Shown: positions 6,814-12,362 of the stretch, in pieces
Numbering within the stretch: the stretch's first letter is position 1
Layout of the letters: each line of letters begins with the position of its first letter
DNA from: an uncultured Clostridium sp.
GTDB taxonomy: Bacteria > Bacillota > Clostridia > Lachnospirales > Lachnospiraceae
Direction of reading: 5' to 3'
Length of the DNA: 13,640 nt
Assembly: GCA_945946715.1 (NCBI GenBank)
Contig: CAMEWU010000039.1
Span: forward strand, 1-13,640
The notes under the pieces: model-generated
Database searches by the model: none
Told to the model about the DNA's origin: nothing
What the model saw: the letters and a program-made list of their open reading frames with translations, nothing else
Program-made: the position numbers and the translations under genes

Positions 6814-7647
6814 ATGAAGAAGAAAAAAATCGGTTCCGCTCTTTATATTGCAGTATGCTTTCTCTTCTTATACCTTCCGATTGTGGTAACGATGATATAT
6901 TCCTTTAATTCATCCAAATCCTTGACGAAGTTTGAAAGCTTTTCCCTGCGTTGGTATGAAAACTTGTTTTCCAACGGGGAGATTATGAATGCAGTTTATG
7001 TATCCATCACAATTGCACTGCTGGCAACCGCCATATCTACTATTTTGGGGACAATAACTGCAATCGGATTATCAAAGAGCCGTAAGGTACTGAAGGAAGT
7101 TATAATTAATGTAAATAATATTCCGATTATGAATCCGGATATTGTAACAGCTATTGGATTGATGATTTTGTTTTCATCCATTAAGCTGGAAAAAGGATAT
7201 TTGACTATGTTGCTGGCACATATTGCCTTTTGCACACCGTATGTGATTACCAGCGTATATCCTAAGGTTCGAAATCTGGATCCTAATCTGGCAAATGCAG
7301 CAATGGATCTGGGAGCAACGCCATTTCAGGCATTGACCAAGGTAATTTTACCGATGTTGAAAGAAGGTATTTTTGCCGGTGTTCTGTTGGCATTTACAAT
7401 GTCATTTGATGATTTTGTAATCTCATACTTTGTTACAGGTAATGGGGTTTCCAATATATCCATTATTGTATATAACATGACTAAGAGAACGAATCCGACT
7501 ATTAATGCCTTGTCTACACTGGTGATTCTGGTTATTGTAATTACATTAGTCATAATAAATATCATCCCACCACTGGTTCGCAGGAAGCGAGACAGGAAAG
7601 GGCAATTGATAGAGAATAATCTTACATGCAAGGAGGAACAGGAATGA
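6814..7647 (+). CDS. potC: Spermidine/putrescine ABC transporter permease PotC
   Basis: Second membrane permease, 277 aa, six predicted helices. The first is at about 8-30 after a KKKK start, which fits the positive-inside rule. The EAA-type loop is NAAMDLGATPFQALTKVILP (from 161), and the family stretch SFDDFVISYFVTG is at 197-209. GGAGG lies at the end of potB. The charged C-terminal tail (RRKRDRKGQ) should be cytoplasmic. The last codons contain the ribosome site of potD, and its TGA overlaps the potD ATG (ATGA), giving coupled translation. Confidence 0.94.
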   Translation: MKKKKIGSALYIAVCFLFLYLPIVVTMIYSFNSSKSLTKFESFSLRWYENLFSNGEIMNAVYVSITIALLATAISTILGTITAIGLSKSRKVLKEVIINVNNIPIMNPDIVTAIGLMILFSSIKLEKGYLTMLLAHIAFCTPYVITSVYPKVRNLDPNLANAAMDLGATPFQALTKVILPMLKEGIFAGVLLAFTMSFDDFVISYFVTGNGVSNISIIVYNMTKRTNPTINALSTLVILVIVITLVIINIIPPLVRRKRDRKGQLIENNLTCKEEQE

Positions 7648-8708
7648 GAAAAACTGGAATTATGAAACAAATAATGAGCGTAACAGCCGGCTTGGCACTT
7701 TTGTCTGGTTTACTGACCGGATGTGGTTCAGATAAAAAGACCTTAAAGGTGTATAGTTGGGGTGAATATATTGATACCAGTTTATTAAGCAAATTTGAGA
7801 AGGAATACGATTGTAAGGTGATTTATGAAACCTTTGATTCCAATGAATCGATGTATACTAAGATTCAGAGTGGGGAAAGCTATGATGTTCTGGTGCCATC
7901 GGATTATATGATTGAGCGTCTGGTGAAGGAAGATGGGTTGCATCCAATTGACTGGTCGCTTGTGCCAAATGCGGAAGGTCTGGATGAAGCTGTTATGGGA
8001 GAAGAATTTGATCCGGATAACACCTACTCTGTACCGTTCTTCTATGGAACTGTGGGAATTCTATATGATACCACCGTAGTGGATGAAGCGGATTTAAAGG
8101 ATGGATGGGAAATTCTCCGTAATGAGAAGTATGCTGGTGATATCTATATGTATGATTCAGAACGGGATTCCTTTATGATAGCATTGAAAGCCTTGGGTTA
8201 TTCCATGAATACTTCGGATAAATCTGAGATAGATGAAGCATATCAGTGGCTGATTGAACAGCGGGATACCATGAATCCGGTTTATGCAGGGGATGATGTA
8301 ATTGATAATATGATTTCCGGTAATAAGGCAATGGCAGTTGTTTATTCCGGTGATGCTACTTATATCATGTCTGAAAATGAAGATTTGGCATATTATGAAC
8401 CGGAAGAGGGAACGAATATCTGGCAGGATGCAATGGTAATTACCAGCGACTGTACAGAGGTGGAATTGGCACATGCATATATTAATTTCATGCTTGATCC
8501 GGATCATGCTTATGCAAATACGGTAGCAGTAGGTTATACATCTCCGGTGGTTGAAGCGAGAACAAAGGCAGCAGAAGAAGATTTTGCAGGCAATGGCGCT
8601 TATCTTCCGGATGTTGGGGGAGATAAGGATGAGGTGTTCCGGTATCAGGAACAGGAAATAAAGGAATACTTTGCAGAACTTTGGACAAAGGTAAAAGCTG
8701 CAAACTAA
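7644..8708 (+). CDS. potD: Spermidine/putrescine-binding lipoprotein PotD
   Basis: Extracellular substrate-binding lipoprotein, 354 aa. The signal peptide ends in a lipobox LLTGC with the lipidated Cys27, as expected in a Gram-positive cell. The mature protein matches PotD in order: KVYSWGEYID at 35-44 (Trp39), YDVLVPSDYM at 80-89, YSVPFFYGTVGILYD at 128-142, DSERDSF (Glu173), and IWQDAMVI with Trp260 and Asp262. These positions correspond to E. coli PotD residues that grip the polyamine amines and chain (Trp34, Glu171, Trp255/Asp257 region; recalled, not aligned by program). AGGAGG at 7631-7636 fixes the ATG at 7644, overlapping the potC stop. Gene order A-B-C-D is the usual one. Spermidine against putrescine preference cannot be read from this. 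Confidence 0.95.
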   Translation: MRKTGIMKQIMSVTAGLALLSGLLTGCGSDKKTLKVYSWGEYIDTSLLSKFEKEYDCKVIYETFDSNESMYTKIQSGESYDVLVPSDYMIERLVKEDGLHPIDWSLVPNAEGLDEAVMGEEFDPDNTYSVPFFYGTVGILYDTTVVDEADLKDGWEILRNEKYAGDIYMYDSERDSFMIALKALGYSMNTSDKSEIDEAYQWLIEQRDTMNPVYAGDDVIDNMISGNKAMAVVYSGDATYIMSENEDLAYYEPEEGTNIWQDAMVITSDCTEVELAHAYINFMLDPDHAYANTVAVGYTSPVVEARTKAAEEDFAGNGAYLPDVGGDKDEVFRYQEQEIKEYFAELWTKVKAAN

Positions 8709-8760
8709 CTGGTGAAATTCATTCATCATATGTCCTCTATTGAAATGGAATAATTAAGAG

Positions 8761-8834
8761 AAAAACGGTGCAGTCCATGTTTGATATGTGTCCAGGATTC
8801 TGGGTACATATCAAACATGGACTGCACCGTTTTT
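8761..8834. terminator. Very long bidirectional hairpin terminator between potD and the AI-2E gene
   Basis: Bases 8761-8789 and 8806-8834 are perfect 29-base inverted repeats. The 16-base interior continues with two G-T wobble pairs, a further CCAG/CTGG 4-bp stem (8792-8795 with 8800-8803) and a GATT tetraloop, about 35 pairs in all. Six T follow on the plus strand (8830-8835), and the A-run at 8761-8765 gives a T-run on the minus strand. It therefore serves both convergent genes (stops at 8708 and 8844). Confidence 0.9.
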
Positions 8835-8843
8835 TATAATGAT

Positions 8844-10160
8844 TTACAATGATTTTTCTTGATGTTTTGTTTCGGAATCCTCAGTGTTCTCCTTTTTTTG
8901 CTCTGATTCAGAGGGAGGTTGAGGTGTATCCGGTTCTGGCTCTGGTGTCAGTGCACGGATTAAATCTGTTGGAATCTTTTGGTTCTGCCGGACTTTACGA
9001 AGGACACGCTTTTGACTGTTCTCTCCGAGGAGACGATATATGGTTGCCGCAGTAGGAACACCTAAAAGCATACCAAAGATACCATTAATACTACCTCCGA
9101 TTGTAACTGCCGCAAGAACCCAGATGCCGGGAAGGCCAACAGAGGAACCAACAACCTTTGGATAAATCAGGTTTCCCTCTAATTGTTGTAAAACAATGAT
9201 AAATATTACAAAGAACAGCATCTGCCATGGACCGCTCTGGGTTAATACCATCAATGCACCCACAATGGCACCGATATAAGCACCAATAATCGGGATTAAA
9301 GCAGTGGCACCTACCAGCGTACCAACCATAACAGCACAAGGGAAACGGAAAATGGACATGCCAATGATACAGAGAACACCTAATATTAAGGCTTCTGTAC
9401 ACTGTCCAACTATAAAGCTGGAAAAAGTGTCATTTGCTACATGGCAGACATGATAAATCTTATCTGCTGTTTTAGGTCTGATGTATGCATATACAAGCTG
9501 CTTTACCTGTCTGCCCAAACGTTCTTTAGAAGCAAGAGCGTAGATACCGAACACCAAAGCAATAAAGAAGGTAACAATACCGCTTCCGATACTGGATGCG
9601 ATGCTTACAGTAGAATCCATAAAGCTTCCCAGTTTACCTGCTTCATCACTTCCCAGCAACATGGAAATTACCTTTCCAATAAAACTTTCCCAATTGATTT
9701 CTGTCGGATTCTTAAGGTCAATTTCAAGATTTGTATACAGCCATTCTTCTACAGGTGGAACTTTATGAATCAGGATTCCTAATTGATTCAGAATGGTTTC
9801 ATAGGAGTCGGAAATTTCTTTCGTAATCAGAGTAACGGCATCTATCAACTCCGGTATTACCATAACTATAACAAAAGCAATTGCCAGTATAATAATCAGA
9901 AGTGCCAGAAGGATACAAACCGGTCGGCGGCTTTTTATTAAAAAGCGATTTTTGGTTTTTGGAAAGTAGATTTTTTCCAAGCGAACTAATATAACATTAA
10001 TCACAAATGCTATGGCAAACCCCAACAGCATTGGCGACATAAAACCAATAAGCAGGAGTATGCCTTTGACAGCCAAATCAAAATGCATAACAATTAATAC
10101 GCCTATTACCAGAAAAATAATAGTCTTTAAAATAACTTGTTCCAAATCCTTTCGTTCCAT
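8844..10160 (-). CDS. AI-2E/PerM-family membrane transporter
   Basis: Polytopic membrane protein of 438 aa in the AI-2E transporter (PerM/YtvI/TqsA) family. About eight helices are visible: pairs near 12-32 and 35-58, one at 82-105, one near 190-212, then a cluster between about 245 and 380. The family glycine-rich stretch IPIIGAYIGAIVGALMVL is near 288-305 and a long extracytoplasmic region lies between helices 3 and 4 (about 106-185). The C-terminal tail is acidic, Pro/Gln-rich and probably disordered. AGGA lies upstream of the ATG at 10160. Members have been linked to autoinducer-2 export, Na+/H+ exchange or permeation in different bacteria, so the substrate is open. It lies inside the cotJC element, next to its right end, and convergent with potD. 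Confidence 0.9.
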   Translation of the reverse strand: MERKDLEQVILKTIIFLVIGVLIVMHFDLAVKGILLLIGFMSPMLLGFAIAFVINVILVRLEKIYFPKTKNRFLIKSRRPVCILLALLIIILAIAFVIVMVIPELIDAVTLITKEISDSYETILNQLGILIHKVPPVEEWLYTNLEIDLKNPTEINWESFIGKVISMLLGSDEAGKLGSFMDSTVSIASSIGSGIVTFFIALVFGIYALASKERLGRQVKQLVYAYIRPKTADKIYHVCHVANDTFSSFIVGQCTEALILGVLCIIGMSIFRFPCAVMVGTLVGATALIPIIGAYIGAIVGALMVLTQSGPWQMLFFVIFIIVLQQLEGNLIYPKVVGSSVGLPGIWVLAAVTIGGSINGIFGMLLGVPTAATIYRLLGENSQKRVLRKVRQNQKIPTDLIRALTPEPEPDTPQPPSESEQKKENTEDSETKHQEKSL

Positions 10161-10228
10161 ATGTAAATCCTTTCCGTTATCCGATATACAATATATGATA
10201 ATTGTTTCCTTATTTCTTAGTCATATTC

Positions 10229-10257
10229 AGCATATCATAGTGAAAGTTTTCTTTCAA
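10229..10257 (-). promoter_or_regulatory. Likely sigma-A promoter of the AI-2E gene
   Basis: TTGAAA (10257-10252), 17-base spacer, TATGCT (10234-10229) on the minus strand, about 70 bases before the ATG. An inverted repeat TGAAAG-TTTT-CTTTCA (10241-10256) overlaps the -35 and could be a regulator site. It lies within the element, so the gene does not depend on the cotJ promoter. Confidence 0.5.
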
Positions 10258-10284
10258 TAATCAGAAGTTAAAATGAAATGAAAA

Positions 10285-10395
10285 TTATATCCTGCCATTG
10301 GCACCTCCGTATTGGGATATAATTGCCTGTGCCAGTTTGGCATCTGTTTCCTTAATATTTACCGGAAATTGTAATCGCTTTTCATAGACCCACAT
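10285..10395 (-). CDS. cotJC: CotJC N-terminal fragment (5' part of the interrupted gene)
   Basis: Encodes 36 residues then TAA. The first 31 are a textbook CotJC start: MWVYEKRLQFPVNI at 1-14 and AIISQYGG at 24-31. The last five (ANGRI) and the stop come from element DNA beyond the GGAGG core (10308-10304). The ribosome site GGGAGGT ends seven bases before the ATG, inside the end of cotJB, and the gap to the cotJB stop is three bases, as in intact cotJ operons. The fragment is too short to act as a coat protein. Its continuation is the sequence at 2967-2419. It is short enough to be missed by automatic gene calling. Confidence 0.92.
   Translation of the reverse strand: MWVYEKRLQFPVNIKETDAKLAQAIISQYGGANGRI
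10286..10310. other. Right attachment site of the cotJC element
   Basis: CCTCC core at 10304-10308. The inner arm TATATCC-T-GCCATTGG (10286-10301) mirrors 2973-2987. On the outer side is cotJC codon sequence (Q-Y-G-G). The circle formed by excision would bring GCCATTGG and CCAATGGC together around the six bases CACCTC, a perfect 8-bp dyad whose outer parts also match. That is typical of an attP centre for a serine integrase. Confidence 0.8.
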
Positions 10396-10398
10396 AGG

Positions 10399-10656
10399 TT
10401 ACACCTCCCCTTGCCAAGGCCATGGACCCTGATTCCATTGCCATTCATTGTTACAGTTTACGTTGTATCGATTCAATGGTCCAAAGAACCTGTTGTAATC
10501 TCTGACGGCCTGTGCACGCTTTTCCTTGTAAGTTCTGTAATAATCCAGGGCCTCCGGGTTGTCGGGATGGGTGTCTAGGAAGAGAGTTACATCGTCCAGC
10601 GCAAGACTGATAGCGTCGATATATCTCAGTAATTGTTTTTGATTCATGTTGTTCAT
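10399..10656 (-). CDS. cotJB: Spore-coat protein CotJB
   Basis: Small coat-assembly protein of 85 aa (B. subtilis CotJB is about 87). It shows the family features: QKQLLRYIDAISLALDD, LDTHPDN, ALDYYRTYKEKR and, near the end, the Trp-rich WQWNQGPWPWQGE. The ATG at 10656 overlaps the cotJA TGA as ATGA. GAGAGG lies nine bases upstream. A longer open frame extends upstream across cotJA in another frame and is not used. In B. subtilis, CotJA and CotJC depend on each other for assembly into the coat; CotJB is encoded between them. Confidence 0.93.
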   Translation of the reverse strand: MNNMNQKQLLRYIDAISLALDDVTLFLDTHPDNPEALDYYRTYKEKRAQAVRDYNRFFGPLNRYNVNCNNEWQWNQGPWPWQGEV

Positions 10657-10886
10657 GCACAGGTACCTCTCTTTCCGCAGAAAATCTGATTCAAATCCAT
10701 GAAAATGGTTCCCTCGCATAATCCTTTTTCCGGTGGATATAATTCACCCCAGGTTTGCCATGGTACATAAGACATACCAACGGGAAAGCTGTCATAATCA
10801 TCTTTGAATCGGTCTCTGCAAGGCATAGGAGACCTGGTGTAGCCGGGTGCCATGTTACGTCCTTGTGGATAACGGACTGGTTCCAT
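10653..10886 (-). CDS. cotJA: Spore-coat protein CotJA
   Basis: Coat protein of 77 aa, first gene of the cotJ operon. Family marks are the stretch VGMSYVPWQTWGELYPPEKGL (residues 36 to about 56) and the following GTIFMDLNQIF, with a Pro- and Arg-rich N-terminus. AAAGGAAG lies eight bases before the ATG at 10886. The long conserved central block makes the identification secure. Expression is expected in the mother cell under sigma E. Confidence 0.93.
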   Translation of the reverse strand: MEPVRYPQGRNMAPGYTRSPMPCRDRFKDDYDSFPVGMSYVPWQTWGELYPPEKGLCEGTIFMDLNQIFCGKRGTCA

Positions 10887-10934
10887 ATATAAATCTTCCT
10901 TTCTATATCCGCATGTGCGGTATTATATATGGTT

Positions 10935-10963
10935 ATTTTATGTTCACGACGAAAAAAGTGTGA
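10935..10963 (-). promoter_or_regulatory. Candidate sigma-E promoter of the cotJABC operon
   Basis: On the minus strand TCACACT (10963-10957) is followed after 14 bases by CATAAAAT (10942-10935): 5 of 7 and 7 of 8 matches to the B. subtilis sigma-E consensus. Transcription would start near 10928, about 42 bases before cotJA. cotJ is known to be sigma-E dependent in B. subtilis. The spacing equals that proposed for the recombinase promoter. Confidence 0.5.
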
Positions 10964-10970
10964 AGCACGA

Positions 10971-11005
10971 AAAAGCAGTTGGGTAATTGTCATTACTCAA
11001 CTGCT
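10971..11005 (-). terminator. Intrinsic terminator of the histidine phosphatase gene
   Basis: 14-base arms at 10974-10987 and 10992-11005 with a TGTC loop (one mismatch), followed on the minus strand by five T. The upstream arm includes the last codons and the stop of the phosphatase gene, so the hairpin starts within the coding region. Confidence 0.75.
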
Positions 11006-11619
11006 GATTCGTCATAGAAAATATGAGTTTCGTCTATAATTTCGAATTGCTGATTTTTAAGAGATAATAATATTACATTACAGTTCTTTTGTAATCCCCC
11101 TGTCCAAAATTGGGATAAGTCATGCTTTTTCACATAGGTCATCAGAGCCTTATTCATAGCACCATGAGCTACAATCATTACCCGGTTGCAACAGGATTCA
11201 AGAGGCATAATAACTTCCTCCATAAAAGATGTAGCCCGTTCACATAAGTGTTCCAGCGATTCACCTCCTGTGGGTGGTATATACAAATGCGGTTGTTTAA
11301 AAAAGAAGCGAAAAGTAGAATCCTGATTGGCTAACAGTTCTGACATGTTTTGTCCCTCATAGACACCGAAGCAAAGTTCCCGTAATCGATTATCTGTGAT
11401 AATTTCTGTTTTTTGACTGCCACGGAACAGGCAGGCCGTTTCATATGCCCGGGAAAGTGGACTGGAGTAAATTCGGTCAAAGGGCGTGTCTGCAAGTGCT
11501 TCACCAGATAATTTTGCCAATTTTCTTCCGTTTTCACTGAGAGGAATGTCTGTGCTGCCTTGCAGAAGTTTGTCTTTGTTCCATTCGGTTTCACCATGCC
11601 GAACAATATATAATTCCAT
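10993..11619 (-). CDS. Histidine phosphatase (phosphoglycerate-mutase-like) family protein
   Basis: Cytoplasmic phosphatase or mutase, 208 aa. The catalytic RHG is at residues 7-9 (YIVRHGETEWN, His8), Arg57 is in SSPLSRAYET, the proton donor Glu81 is in RELCFGVYEG, and the second His152 is in VAHGAMNKAL. This is the full set of the branch 1 histidine phosphatases (GpmB, CobC, PhoE-like). The length suits CobC/GpmB-like enzymes rather than the 250-residue glycolytic GpmA. The substrate cannot be told. AGGAG eight bases before the ATG at 11619 sets the start; an upstream start at 11691 would lie on the promoter -35. It is transcribed away from the NUDIX gene and ends in its own terminator before cotJA. 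Confidence 0.9.
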   Translation of the reverse strand: MELYIVRHGETEWNKDKLLQGSTDIPLSENGRKLAKLSGEALADTPFDRIYSSPLSRAYETACLFRGSQKTEIITDNRLRELCFGVYEGQNMSELLANQDSTFRFFFKQPHLYIPPTGGESLEHLCERATSFMEEVIMPLESCCNRVMIVAHGAMNKALMTYVKKHDLSQFWTGGLQKNCNVILLSLKNQQFEIIDETHIFYDESAVE

Positions 11620-11662
11620 TTGATTATTCTCCTGTTTTGCTGAATGTTTACAATTGATATTG

Positions 11663-11691
11663 ATTATAGTCAGTATTCTGTTATTTGTCAA
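11663..11691 (-). promoter_or_regulatory. Consensus sigma-A promoter of the histidine phosphatase gene
   Basis: Perfect TTGACA (11691-11686), 17-base spacer and perfect TATAAT (11668-11663) on the minus strand, about 44 bases before the ATG. A full consensus predicts strong constitutive expression. Confidence 0.88.
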
Positions 11692-11705
11692 AGAATAATG
11701 GGCTA

Positions 11706-11734
11706 TTGTGTTTTTGTATAAAAAGCAGTAGAAT
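11706..11734 (+). promoter_or_regulatory. Likely sigma-A promoter of the NUDIX-MATE genes
   Basis: TTGTGT (11706-11711), 17-base spacer, TAGAAT (11729-11734), about 50 bases before the NUDIX ATG. It stands back to back with the phosphatase promoter, the two -35 boxes being about 14 bases apart. Confidence 0.6.
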
Positions 11735-11787
11735 GATTAGGATTTTAGTAAATGACGGTGAAGAATCAGAGGTTGGAGGGCAGATTT

Positions 11788-12357
11788 ATGAAGTTTCAAA
11801 AAATAGAAAAGATACAGGAAGGTCACTTCATCAGCCGGTATGATATTACATACAAGACAGAAGATGGAAAAGAAAAGGTTTATGAGATGATTAGCCGGGA
11901 TAAAGATATAAAAACCTTGCAGGAACTGAACCGGCATAAGACAGATGCAGTTGTGGTGATTGTTGAAGATGAAGCAAGAGAACGGATTTTGTTAAATAAA
12001 GAATACCGCATGGCAGTTGGAGGCTGGGTTTACAATTTTCCGGCAGGGTTGATAGACCCGGGAGAAACACCGGAGATCAGTGCGACTAGGGAATTAAGAG
12101 AAGAGACCGGACTGAAACTTTTGAAAGTGCTGGATATTATACCGGACAGTTACAGTGCAGTTGGTTTTAGTAATGAAAAGAATCAGTGCATTGTAGGAAT
12201 TGCAGGAGGTACCCTGGCACCAAGTGATTCTTCATTAGAAGAAATTGAAGCAGGCTGGTACACGAAAGAAGAAGTACGTCAACTTTTGAAAACCCAGTTA
12301 TTTGCTGCCAGAACCCAGGCATATTGTTATCTCTGGAGTCGTGATACAAAGGAATAG
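11788..12357 (+). CDS. NUDIX hydrolase, ADP-ribose pyrophosphatase-like
   Basis: Cytoplasmic hydrolase of nucleoside-diphosphate-X compounds, 189 aa. The complete Nudix box G-x5-E-x7-REU-x-EE-x-GU is at 87-109 (GLIDPGE... RELREETGL), binding the catalytic Mg2+/Mn2+. Features of the ADP-ribose pyrophosphatase group are NKEYRMAVGGWVYNFPAGLIDPGE around 70-93 and EIEAGWYTKEE near 152-162. GGAGGG at about 11775-11780, seven bases ahead, selects the ATG at 11788 over an in-frame ATG at 11752 that has no ribosome site. The MATE gene starts five bases after the stop, so the two form an operon. Substrate preference is an inference from general resemblance. Confidence 0.92.
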   Translation: MKFQKIEKIQEGHFISRYDITYKTEDGKEKVYEMISRDKDIKTLQELNRHKTDAVVVIVEDEARERILLNKEYRMAVGGWVYNFPAGLIDPGETPEISATRELREETGLKLLKVLDIIPDSYSAVGFSNEKNQCIVGIAGGTLAPSDSSLEEIEAGWYTKEEVRQLLKTQLFAARTQAYCYLWSRDTKE

Positions 12358-12362
12358 AAATT

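Larger units (their letters stand above)
2969..10303. mobile_element. 7335-bp intervening element splitting cotJC (sigK-skin-like)
   Basis: The segment is bounded by the CCTCC cores at 2969-2973 and 10304-10308 (one copy counted). It interrupts cotJC between codons for QYGG and PDGE. Contents are a serine recombinase at the left end, regulator-potABCD, and an AI-2E-family transporter. There are no phage structural, replication or lysis genes, and no obvious recombination directionality factor. Its two inner ends are imperfect inverted repeats (15 of 16 positions). Excision by the resident recombinase would restore an uninterrupted cotJC in frame. The split gene, shared core and inverted ends are seen directly. 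That excision happens, and during sporulation, is inferred from known sigK and spsM elements. Confidence 0.85.

Noticed and set aside
8157..8729. 190-residue antisense open frame across potD, rich in Cys and His
   Set aside because: Antisense to a clearly coding potD with all family residues; composition is a by-product of the opposite strand.
2969..10303. Element as an ordinary prophage
   Set aside because: No capsid, tail, replication, lysis or phage repressor gene is visible; the XRE protein carries a cupin domain and belongs with potABCD.
11620..11691. Longer form of the histidine phosphatase starting at 11691
   Set aside because: That start coincides with the -35 box of a perfect sigma-A promoter, so it would lie before the transcript start.
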